A DNA stretch of 39,432 nucleotides from Armatimonadota bacterium (GTDB taxonomy: Bacteria > Sysuimicrobiota > Sysuimicrobiia > Sysuimicrobiales > Humicultoraceae), in the NCBI GenBank assembly GCA_031081585.1, contig JAVHLY010000027.1, positions 1 through 39,432 on the forward strand. The letters run 5' to 3'. Below, one piece after another: positions 26,757 to 33,490 of the stretch. Made by a program: the position numbers and the translations under genes. The notes under the pieces were generated by a model. It was not told the DNA's origin. It searched no databases and worked only from the letters and a program-made list of their open reading frames with translations. The stretch's first letter is position 1. Every line of letters starts with the position of its first letter.

Positions 26757-27122
26757 ATGGTGAGCCCGGAAATCCTGGCGTGGGTGGGCGGCGTGCTGCG
26801 CGTCCTCTACGAGGCGACCTCCTGGCGGGCCCACGGCCTGTCGGTCGTGGAGATCAGCCGTCGGTGCGACCTGACCCTGGACCAGATCTACACCGCCTGC
26901 CGGTTCGCCGTGCAGGAGGGGTACCTGGAGGTCCTGCGGTCGAACGAGACCCGGCGGGCGGTGCGGTTCATCCTCACGCCCAAGGGCGAGCACCTCGTGC
27001 GGTCGGTCACCGAGGAACCCTCGCGACGCCCTCTGGACGAGGTGCGGACCGAGGGGGCGGACCCGCGCCGCATGACGCTGCGGGAGGTCTGGACGCGGCT
27101 GGGGTACTTGAAGCGAGGCTGA
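26757..27122 (+). CDS. Small winged-helix-like DNA-binding protein
   Basis: 121 residues from the ATG at 26757, preceded by GGGGGGAGGGGG. Residues about 25-65 (LSVVEISRRCDLTLDQIYTACRFAVQEGYLEV) look like a helix-turn-helix with its recognition helix, and RRAVRFILTPKGEHLV like the wing, as in MarR/PadR-type folds. The C-terminal 40 residues are charged and not recognised. Target genes are unknown. It stands alone between the candidate structured RNA and a tRNA gene. An upstream in-frame start at 26703 has no ribosome binding site. Confidence 0.65.
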   Translation: MVSPEILAWVGGVLRVLYEATSWRAHGLSVVEISRRCDLTLDQIYTACRFAVQEGYLEVLRSNETRRAVRFILTPKGEHLVRSVTEEPSRRPLDEVRTEGADPRRMTLREVWTRLGYLKRG

Positions 27123-27265
27123 CGTCGCCGCAGACCCCCGATCCTCCGGTCCTCGGGCGCGCCTGCGCCTCTCCTGGGCGCCCATGGAGGGTCGGGGGTC
27201 GGCCCGCGTCTTGGCCCGGGGGCCGGGGACACAAAGCTCCCCGTGGGGCCGGGGACACAGGGCAG

Positions 27266-27340
27266 TGGTGGGCGAGGAGGGTGTCGAACCCCCGGCCTCC
27301 TCCGTGTAAAGGAGGCGCTCTCCCGTTGAGCTACTCGCCC
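27266..27340 (-). tRNA. tRNA-Val (anticodon UAC)
   Basis: 75 nt on the minus strand. Acceptor GGGCGAG pairs with CTCGCCC, followed by A and encoded CCA; D arm GCTCAACGGGAGAGC; anticodon stem CCTCC/GGAGG with loop TTTACAC, anticodon TAC at 27308-27306; T arm GGGGG-TTCGACA-CCCTC with one imperfect pair. It decodes GUA and, by wobble, other valine codons. Confidence 0.95.
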
Positions 27341-27416
27341 GCCGCTCGCTCCACGGCGTACAACGCCGGGACTTGCCCCTGAGGGGACCACAGGCCCCCC
27401 CGGGGCCGTCTCGAGA

Positions 27417-27422
27417 AGTATA
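27417..27422 (-). promoter_or_regulatory. Extended -10 element upstream of tRNA-Val
   Basis: On the minus strand TATGCTATACT contains TGC directly before TATACT, an extended -10 promoter, about 77 bases before the tRNA 5' end. No strong -35 box is seen. Confidence 0.45.
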
Positions 27423-27457
27423 GCATAAACCCTCTTTTAGCCGCCCTTCGTCCCTGT

Positions 27458-27463
27458 TATAAT
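27458..27463 (+). promoter_or_regulatory. Extended -10 promoter, plus strand
   Basis: TGTTATAAT gives a perfect TATAAT at 27458-27463 with the TGn extension. TTTTAG at 27435-27440 would be a weak -35 at 17 bases. It lies in an unusually AT-rich patch and would transcribe the gene at 27698. Confidence 0.55.
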
Positions 27464-27697
27464 ATGTTTTGTGGGTGATATCCCCTCCCTCCGCCTGATC
27501 GACTCCTTGGCACCGCCAATGCCAAAAAGGCCAGGGAATATGCCCATGAATGCCGCCCTAACGGACAGTTTCGCCGCATTGAAAGGGATTCAGTCGTCAA
27601 GGGCGAATTTTGGGTGGAAGGGTGCGTTAGAGAGGCAGTGACGGCCCCGGGACGGACCGGGAATTGAGGGCCCCTGCGGCCACAGAGGTGACGCCGA
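27464..27697 (+). other. Long leader before the DUF4760-like gene
   Basis: About 230 bases between the promoter and the next gene. It contains a small perfect inverted repeat TTGGC-ACC-GCCAA (27507-27519) and a 40-codon open frame at 27519-27641 without a good ribosome binding site. No riboswitch class is recognised. Confidence 0.4.
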
Positions 27698-28438
27698 TTG
27701 AAGAGGCTCAAGCCGGCCGAGGTTGACGTTGCCCTCCGGCTGATCGCGCTGGCTGACACGCCCCAGAACCTGGAGGCGATGCAGTACATCGTCTTCCAGT
27801 TCGACTTCGCCGACTACGAGCAGTTCATCATCGAGGCCCCTCCGGGCAGCATCCGGTTCAACAACCTGATCCGTGTCGCCAACTTCTATGACAGCCTGGG
27901 CGTGCTGGTCGAGGGGGGGGCCATCGACCCTGAGGCGGTCTTCGAGCTTTTCCCGGTCCCCTGGGCCAAGGTTGAGCCGATCATCCAGGGGATGCGGCGC
28001 GAACTCGAGTGGCCGGACCTCTTCGACCACTTCGAGGCTCTGGGGGCGCGGTACCAGCGCTGGTGGGAGGAGAAGCGCAAGCGGCTGAAGATCGAGCCGC
28101 AGCCGGCACCACCGACGGCCCGCCCGCGTCCCGCTCCGACCATGCGGCCGCCCGCCCCCGCGCGGCCGGCTACCCCCGCTCGGCCGATGCCGCAGGCCGC
28201 ACAACGTCCCCCGGTCACCCGTCCGGTGGCACCGATCCGGCCGGGGATCCGCCCCGGCCAGCCCGCAGCCCCCCTGGCGGGGAGCCCGGTGGCCAAGCCG
28301 GCGCCCGCCCCGGCCAAGCCGGCGCAACCGCAGCGGCCGGCGGCTCGCCCTGCTCCGCGGAAGCCGGTGGCTGCCAAGGGCAAGAGCGCCAGGCCAGCCG
28401 CCAAGGGGAAGCCAAAGGCCGGAAAGAAGCGCCGGTAG
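27698..28438 (+). CDS. DUF4760-like protein with Pro/Ala-rich basic tail
   Basis: 246 residues from a TTG start; AGAGGTGA (27684-27691) lies six bases upstream and decides the start. Residues 1-130 are a helical domain (AMQYIVFQFDFADYEQFI, RVANFYDSLGVLVEGGAID, FELFPVPWAKVEPIIQGMRRE, HFEALGARYQRWW) that resembles the DUF4760 pattern. Residues 131-246 are low-complexity Pro/Ala with Arg and Lys, ending KAGKKRR, and are likely disordered; such basic tails often bind nucleic acid, but that is inference. No operon partner is obvious. Confidence 0.65.
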   Translation: MKRLKPAEVDVALRLIALADTPQNLEAMQYIVFQFDFADYEQFIIEAPPGSIRFNNLIRVANFYDSLGVLVEGGAIDPEAVFELFPVPWAKVEPIIQGMRRELEWPDLFDHFEALGARYQRWWEEKRKRLKIEPQPAPPTARPRPAPTMRPPAPARPATPARPMPQAAQRPPVTRPVAPIRPGIRPGQPAAPLAGSPVAKPAPAPAKPAQPQRPAARPAPRKPVAAKGKSARPAAKGKPKAGKKRR

Positions 28439-28458
28439 GAGCACCGCCCAAGCCCGGA

Positions 28459-28515
28459 GCCGCCCGGATAGGTTTACACAGGGGTTGCCCCCTGCTTCTT
28501 CCCCATCCGGGCGGC
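28459..28515 (+). other. Long stem-loop between the DUF4760-like and zinc-ribbon genes
   Basis: GCCGCCCGGAT (28459-28469) and ATCCGGGCGGC (28505-28515) form a perfect 11-bp stem. The 35-nt loop holds a second stem AGGGG/CCCCT (28480-28484 with 28489-28493). No T-run follows, so it could be a Rho-independent-like pause, a processing site or a leader element for the next gene. Confidence 0.5.
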
Positions 28516-28595
28516 CCTACCATGAATCTACCCGGTGCCATCCTGCCTGCCCAGCGACAGGAAGTCGCCTGTGCGGGCAGGAAGCAAGCACTCCC

Positions 28596-29360
28596 ATGGC
28601 CGAGGTCCCTGAGCCGCCGGCGACGACGCCCGACGTGGGTGCCGAGGTCGCACCACGCCTGCTCTACCGCCTGCAGCAACTCGACTCCCGCCTGGCCTGG
28701 GTCGCGGAGCGCCTGCGCGCGCTCGGCCCCGATGCCGAGGTGGAGGCGCGGGTGCGGGTTGCCGGAGAGGCCCTGCGGGCGGGAGAGGATGCGCTGGCGG
28801 CCACCCAGCGGGAGATCCGGACCCTCGAGCTGGCACTGCAGTCGACGGTGGCCAAACGGCTGCGGGTGGAGCAGGACCTCTACGCCGGTCGCATCCGGAA
28901 CCCGAAGGAACTGGCCGCCATGCAGGAGGAGGTGGAGGCGCTGAAGCGCCAGGCCCGTCGCCTGGAGGACGCCATCCTCGAGCAGATGGAGCGGGCCGAG
29001 GGCCTGCTGGGGGACCTGCGGGGCCTCACGGACGCGGCCGCCGCCGCCAGGCGGGAGTGGGAGGAGCGCGAGGCGGCGGCGACACGCGAGCGGGCGGCGC
29101 TGGAAGCGGAGCTGGCCCGGCTCACCGCGGCGCGCGACGCCCTCGCCGCTGCCATCGAGGAACCGCTGCGGCGACGCTACGAGCGGCTGCGGGAGCGCCT
29201 GGGCGGGGTGGCCGTCGCGGCTGCGCGGCGCGGGATCTGCGAGGGGTGCCACGTGGTGCTGCCGGAAGCGCGGGTGCGCCGGCTGGCGGAGGAGCCGGAG
29301 ACGCTCCTGACCTGTGAGCGGTGCGGGCGCATCCTGGTCCTGGCGGACGGCGGGGCATGA
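28596..29360 (+). CDS. Coiled-coil zinc-ribbon protein (CdsZ/DUF164 family)
   Basis: 254 residues from the ATG at 28596 (GGAAG 11 bases upstream). Residues about 20-205 form long heptad-rich helices (LYRLQQLDSRLAWVAERLR, LAAMQEEVEALKRQARRLED), a coiled-coil hairpin. The C-terminal C4 zinc ribbon has CEGC and CERC pairs (GICEGCHVVLPEARVRRLAE, LTCERCGRILVL). This matches the CdsZ family often encoded just before an RNase HI gene and rnpB, as here. Its molecular role is unsettled. It ends 13 bases before the next gene. Confidence 0.85.
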   Translation: MAEVPEPPATTPDVGAEVAPRLLYRLQQLDSRLAWVAERLRALGPDAEVEARVRVAGEALRAGEDALAATQREIRTLELALQSTVAKRLRVEQDLYAGRIRNPKELAAMQEEVEALKRQARRLEDAILEQMERAEGLLGDLRGLTDAAAAARREWEEREAAATRERAALEAELARLTAARDALAAAIEEPLRRRYERLRERLGGVAVAAARRGICEGCHVVLPEARVRRLAEEPETLLTCERCGRILVLADGGA

Positions 29361-29373
29361 CGCGGGCCCGGTG

Positions 29374-30039
29374 ATGAAGCGGGTCCTGTACGTCGACGGG
29401 GCCTCGCGTGGCAACCCGGGCCCGGCCGCCATCGGGGTGGTCATCCAGGACGAGCGGGGTCGCACGCTGGAGGAGCTGGGAGAGGCCATCGGCGAGGCCA
29501 CCAACAACGTGGCGGAGTACCGGGCGCTGCTCCGCGGGCTGGACGCGGTGCTGCGGATGGGGGCCGATGAGGTCGAGATCCGCTCCGACAGCCAGTTGCT
29601 GGTCCGGCAACTCACCGGTCGCTACCAGGTGAAGAGTCCCGGTCTGCGGCCGCTGTACGAGCAGGTCCGACTTCGGCTGGGACAATTCCGGCACCGGACC
29701 GTGACGTACGTGCCCCGCGAAGCCAACCGGCGCGCCGATGAGCTGGCAAACCGGGCCCTGGGCCCCGTTGCCCCGCGCGCACTCGACCTGACGGTCCTGC
29801 TGGAAGCGAGTCCCGAGGGCGTGCGGGCCACCGTCCCGGCATTGCCGGGCGTGGCCATCCTCGCGCGTACGCGGGAGGAGGCGCTCCAGCACATCCGAGC
29901 CCTGGCCGAGCAGGCCGTGCGGGACCTCCTGGGCCGGGGAGCGCCGCTCCCGCAGGAGGAACGCATCCGCGTCCTCCTCCCACCCATTGTCCGCCCTGCG
30001 ACGAGCGCGGGCGGGCCTTCGCCACCCGAATCCGGGTGA
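29374..30039 (+). CDS. RNase HI family protein fused to a HicB-like domain
   Basis: 221 residues from the ATG at 29374. Residues 1-130 are an RNase HI domain with the four catalytic acids D8 (YVDGASRGNPG), E48 (NNVAEYRALL), D72 (IRSDSQLLVRQL) and D122 (REANRRADELAN); it should cut RNA in RNA-DNA hybrids. Residues about 137-203 (LDLTVLLEASPEGVRATVPALPGVAILARTREEALQHI split over strand-strand-helix) match the HicB-like antitoxin fold, without a DNA-binding C-terminus or a HicA partner. The fusion is unusual. It sits between the CdsZ-like gene and rnpB. Confidence 0.85.
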   Translation: MKRVLYVDGASRGNPGPAAIGVVIQDERGRTLEELGEAIGEATNNVAEYRALLRGLDAVLRMGADEVEIRSDSQLLVRQLTGRYQVKSPGLRPLYEQVRLRLGQFRHRTVTYVPREANRRADELANRALGPVAPRALDLTVLLEASPEGVRATVPALPGVAILARTREEALQHIRALAEQAVRDLLGRGAPLPQEERIRVLLPPIVRPATSAGGPSPPESG

Positions 30040-30108
30040 AGGGACGACGCTCCCGCGACGGGCCCGTCTCCAGCGTGCCGCGTCCGGCGCCGGCCGCAGG
30101 TTCTCTGG

Positions 30109-30114
30109 TACAAT
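30109..30114 (+). promoter_or_regulatory. -10 element for rnpB
   Basis: TACAAT (five of six matches) ends seven bases before the first nucleotide of the RNase P RNA. No clear -35 is visible in the GC-rich sequence upstream. Confidence 0.55.
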
Positions 30115-30120
30115 GACGGT

Positions 30121-30498
30121 CGGGAGCAGGCCGGGCAGCCGCGGACCCAGTGGTCCGAGGAAAGTCCGGGCTCCGCAGGGCAGGGTGGTGGGTAACACCC
30201 ACCGGGGGCGACCCCAGGGAGAGTGCCACAGAAACATACCGCCCCGGCCATGAGGGGCGGCCGGTGTGGTCGCCAGGAGCCGGGGTAAGGGTGAAAAGGC
30301 CGGGTAAGAGCCGGCCGGCAGCCTGGTGACGGGCTGGCCAGGCAAACCCCACCCGGAGCAAGGCCAGGTAGGGGGAGATGACGTGGCCCGCCGATCCCCG
30401 GGTAGGCCGCTCGAGGCCGCAGGTGACTGGCGGCCCCAGAGAGATGGCTGCCCCCGGACTTCGGTCCGGGACAGAACCCGGCTTACAGGCCTGCTCCC
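30121..30498 (+). ncRNA. rnpB: RNase P RNA (bacterial type A)
   Basis: The catalytic RNA that matures tRNA 5' ends. The P1 helix pairs GGGAGCAGGCC (30122-30132) with GGCCTGCTCCC (30488-30498), an exact 11-bp match that fixes both ends. The universal core GAGGAAAGTCCGGGCTCC lies at 30157-30174, AGTGCCACAGAAACATACCGCC at about 30221-30242 (split motif), and ACAGAACCCGGCTTA near the 3' end. Length, about 378 nt, is normal. Confidence 0.95.
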
Positions 30499-30659
30499 CC
30501 TCGTCGTTCGCTCCATCCCGGTCCTTGACCGACCGCTCCCCGGGGCGCGTCCAGCCTGTGTCTCCGGACCGTAAGCATCGCTTCGCCCCACTACCCTCCG
30601 GGAATGTGGCCCCGGCTGCCCGCGGGTCGTTGGAACCCCTGCCGTGAGGAGGTGACCGC

Positions 30660-30974
30660 GTGTACGTCGTCCGCTTTGCGTACGATGTCCTCCCCGTCGA
30701 CCGAGACCAGGCCATCGCGCTGATCCGACGGGAAGTGGAGGCGGCCCGGCGACGCGGCCTGACCGCGCGCCTCCTCGTCCCGCTCACTCGCGGACGCGGG
30801 GAGCCAGCCCTGGAGTACGAGGTGGAACTCCCCACCCTCGACCAGCTCGACCAGTACCGCAGCGATCCGCTGGGCTCGGCCGACGCCACCCAGGCCTGGA
30901 TGCGGGAGTTCAGCGAGGTCCTGGTGCAGCCTCCGGGAGTCGAGGTCTTCCGCATCGACACCGGTACGCCATGA
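30660..30974 (+). CDS. Small conserved-looking protein, possible alpha-beta barrel
   Basis: 104 residues from a GTG start; GAGGAGGTGA at 30646-30655 is well placed. The predicted pattern strand-helix-strand-strand-helix-strand (YVVRFAYDVL, RDQAIALIRREVEAARRRG, ARLLVPLTRG, LEYEVELPTLDQLDQYR, VEVFRIDTG) suggests a ferredoxin-like, dimeric alpha-beta barrel protein. I recognise no specific family and assign no reaction. A large hairpin starts four bases after its stop. Confidence 0.65.
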   Translation: MYVVRFAYDVLPVDRDQAIALIRREVEAARRRGLTARLLVPLTRGRGEPALEYEVELPTLDQLDQYRSDPLGSADATQAWMREFSEVLVQPPGVEVFRIDTGTP

Positions 30975-30978
30975 GGCC

Positions 30979-31057
30979 GTCAGGACGTGCCTCCAGCAAG
31001 GACGTCGGGATGCTCTCCCCGGTCCGGCCGCGCGGAGCGCGCAGGAGGCGTCCTGAC
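30979..31057 (+). other. Large stem-loop before the small zinc-ribbon gene
   Basis: GTCAGGAC (30979-30986) and GCCTCC (30989-30994) pair with GGAGGC (31044-31049) and GTCCTGAC (31050-31057), a 14-bp stem with a two-base bulge. The apical region can fold further (GCGC/GCGC at about 31030-31042). No T-run follows. It could be a processing or attenuation element or an unassigned small RNA. Confidence 0.5.
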
Positions 31058-31123
31058 GCGCGGTGAACAAGGGAGGTGGAGGTAGAGGAGGGAGCCCAGC
31101 TCCCGAGACCGAGGTCCGACACC

Positions 31124-31393
31124 ATGACGCCACTCGAGTGCCCTCACTGTGGCAGCGACAAAGTCGTCGCCAACGTGACGATCCGATGGAACCAGACCCG
31201 CGAGGCCTTCGTCCCTGACCGAGCGAGCTACTGCACCTCATGCGGCAAGGGCTTCCACCGGCGCCCACCGGGCGAGTTCGGTTTCCGGACCGTCAGGGTC
31301 AAGGGGATGACCCGGGCCCTCTGGCGGCTGCAGCAGAGTGGAGACCTCATCGTCGTCCGGCATCGGAACGGCGTTACCGAAGTCCTCTTCTGA
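31124..31393 (+). CDS. Small zinc-ribbon protein of unknown function
   Basis: 89 residues from the ATG at 31124, with GAGGT at 31111-31115 eight bases upstream. An N-terminal zinc ribbon has paired cysteines CPHCGSDK and CTSCGKGF with 26 residues between the pairs. The rest (FGFRTVRVKGMTRALWRLQQSGDLIVVRHRNGVTEVLF, in two strands around a helix) is not recognised. An in-frame GTG at 31076 would add 16 residues and is less likely. Function is unknown; the ribbon may bind nucleic acid or protein. Confidence 0.65.
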   Translation: MTPLECPHCGSDKVVANVTIRWNQTREAFVPDRASYCTSCGKGFHRRPPGEFGFRTVRVKGMTRALWRLQQSGDLIVVRHRNGVTEVLF

Positions 31394-31574
31394 TCGCGGG
31401 CCTGGCTCCGGCTCTCTCCCGGGGGACGCCTCTCGCCCTGCCGGTGGTGAGTCCCCGGCCCGGTCTCGTGGAGGGGCTGCCTCCCCCTTGCCTGCAGTCT
31501 GCTCCCCTGGAGGAGCTGGCGTCCCCTATCCGGGAAGGTTGGGAAGGAAGCGGATAGAGCAGGGGACGCAATCA

Positions 31575-31668
31575 GGGTACCGTGACGGGCTCCCCCTCTG
31601 AGGCAGGTAGGGTATCGCGACGGGCTCTCCCTTCTGAGACGGGCAGGTCATCATGACGGGTTCCCCCA
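31575..31668 (+). repeat. Three degenerate 35-36-bp tandem repeats at the start of the MFS gene
   Basis: Units containing GACGGGCTCCCCCTCTGAG-like sequence recur with GACGGG at 31584, 31619 and 31655 (periods 35 and 36). The third copy contains the MFS start codon (31653) and its first codons. The 31394-31574 stretch before it has no gene; it holds an inverted repeat CTATCCG/CGGATAG near 31527-31557. Confidence 0.6.
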
Positions 31669-33296
31669 CCTCCGAGTCCCGGGCCTCCTCGACAGAGCGT
31701 CAGGGACCGGGAGCGGCGGCCGAGGCCTCTCCGACCGCCCTGCAGGTTTCCTCCCCGGGGTTTCGCGCGCTGATGCGCAACCGGGCCTACGCGCTCCTGT
31801 GGAGCAGCCAGGCCGTTTCCCAACTCGGTGACCGCTTCCATTGGGTGGCGATCTCGCTCTGGGTCTACACGCAGACTTCGTCGGCCCTCTCGGTGTCCTA
31901 TGCCCTGACGGCGCTGATGCTGGGTCCGGCCGTGCTGGGATTGCCCGCAGGAGCCCTGATCGACCGGTTGGACCGCAAGACGGTTCTGGTGGCTGCCGAC
32001 CTGGTACGCGCCCTGCTCGTCGCCCTGATCCCATGGCTCATGGGAATCGACATCCGCCTCGTCTACCTGGATCTCTTTCTGATTTCGTGTGCTACAACCT
32101 TCTTCCGCCCCGCTGTCTTTGCAGCTATTCCACAAATTACGTCAAGGAGAGAGTATCTTGCTGCAACATCGTTTCTCACCGCCAGCGACACAGGGACCGA
32201 GATAGTGGGTCCAGTAGTTGCCGGGATTATGGTTACTATCGCTGGTTATCATGCGGCACTCTACGTGGACGCAGCGTCCTATTTAATTTCGGCATTATTT
32301 CTAGCCTTTCTCCCTAGAATGCGTGTTGAAATAGCTGAACAGAAAGGGATACACACAATTTGGGTTGATGTTTGGGATGGCTTGAGGTTCATTTGGCACA
32401 AACGATCACAAATAGCCCTAGCGATCTTATTGTTTGGATGGGTACTTTCAGGATTCAACTCGCTTCAAACCCCCCTTGTTAAGGGCGAGCTCAAGCTGTC
32501 GGATACGGATTTCGGTGTCTTCGGCAGCATGATGGGGATAGGTTTTCTTGCAGGATCGCTTCTTAGTGGATGGTACGGGCCCAAATTCCCAAGGGAAGCT
32601 CTCGTGGTAGTTCCCTTTCTCCTTTGGATCGCTTCCACAGCTGCTGCCGGATTTTCCTTCAATGCGGGCATGCTCCACACTGCGTCATTCTGGTATGGCA
32701 TGTACAACATGGTAACTGTTCTCGGCATTGCACAGATTGTGATGGAAGAGACTCCGCAATATTTGCTTGGGAGGGTGTTGGCGTTTCGCCAAGTCATGCT
32801 TGCCGCAATTCGGTTTGTCTCGATGATCGGTCTGGGGTTCCTTGCTGATTACATGGGAGTTCGGTGGGCCATTTTGCTAATGTCACTCGCCGCACTTAGC
32901 TTCGTCGTATTCGCAGCTGTTGCATTCCCTGATGTGATATTAGGTGGATTAGGGTCTAGGTTTCTTTCTAAATTTAATTTGAAGTTTATGTCCTGGGTCG
33001 AGGAAGTCGTATTTGCTACAGATAAATCGTTTCTTCCTGCGTCGCAGCAGCACTTGAATTATGTCAGCCTCGGCTTGTTAGCTCTATGTGCTCTATTGGT
33101 CGTAGTTGGTTCGCCCAGCAGGGCGGGACTGTTTTCAGCGTTGCTATTGAGCTCCCTCGTCGCTTGGAAGGCGCTGAGAAGCGTGTGGTTTAAGCGAGGT
33201 AGCAAGATCTGGGGACGGATGGCCGGGCGGGTAGTCGGCAGGAAGCACGAGGTAGCTGAGAGAATTAGATATGCAACCGGACCGACATCCGATTGA
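31653..33296 (+). CDS. MFS transporter (MFS_3/EntS-like), compositionally mosaic
   Basis: 547 residues with about 12 predicted membrane helices. FRALMRNRAYALLWSSQAVSQLGDRFHWVAI and GALIDRLDRKTVLVAADLVRALLVALI (motif A loop) at the start, FFRPAVFAAIPQITSR and ATSFLTASDTGTEIVGPVVAG after, are typical of drug or siderophore exporters of the MFS_3 type. The substrate is unknown. Codons up to about 32080 are GC-rich like the host; after that the gene is AT-rich, yet the frame and the family features continue without a break. An extra basic C-terminal tail of about 60 residues follows the last helix. It starts within a tandem repeat. Confidence 0.88.
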   Translation: MTGSPTSESRASSTERQGPGAAAEASPTALQVSSPGFRALMRNRAYALLWSSQAVSQLGDRFHWVAISLWVYTQTSSALSVSYALTALMLGPAVLGLPAGALIDRLDRKTVLVAADLVRALLVALIPWLMGIDIRLVYLDLFLISCATTFFRPAVFAAIPQITSRREYLAATSFLTASDTGTEIVGPVVAGIMVTIAGYHAALYVDAASYLISALFLAFLPRMRVEIAEQKGIHTIWVDVWDGLRFIWHKRSQIALAILLFGWVLSGFNSLQTPLVKGELKLSDTDFGVFGSMMGIGFLAGSLLSGWYGPKFPREALVVVPFLLWIASTAAAGFSFNAGMLHTASFWYGMYNMVTVLGIAQIVMEETPQYLLGRVLAFRQVMLAAIRFVSMIGLGFLADYMGVRWAILLMSLAALSFVVFAAVAFPDVILGGLGSRFLSKFNLKFMSWVEEVVFATDKSFLPASQQHLNYVSLGLLALCALLVVVGSPSRAGLFSALLLSSLVAWKALRSVWFKRGSKIWGRMAGRVVGRKHEVAERIRYATGPTSD

Positions 33297-33490
33297 CAAC
33301 AGTCCACGTTTCCCGGCCGAATTCTGGGCGAGTTGCTCAAGCGGTAGCGGGTTCCCGAGCCTGTTCCTACTCGCAGGAGGAGATTACTAACAGGACGGGT
33401 GGCTCGCCTTGACCGTACGGGTCGTTCGCGGGATCTTCTTAGGCGGAGAAAGGGGCCTGTAGTGTCGGTCTGGTTCTTTTTTGGAAGGCG

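Noticed and set aside
27519-27641. 40-codon open frame in the leader before 27698
   Set aside because: No good ribosome binding site and no recognisable peptide; its first ATG is at the edge of an inverted repeat. A leader peptide is possible but not supported.
28541-28590. CCTGCCC...GGGCAGG hairpin with a GGAAG loop, considered as SRP RNA
   Set aside because: The SRP RNA domain IV core (the GGAA-type tetraloop with its AGCAGC internal loop) is not present; it more likely holds the ribosome binding site of the 28596 gene.
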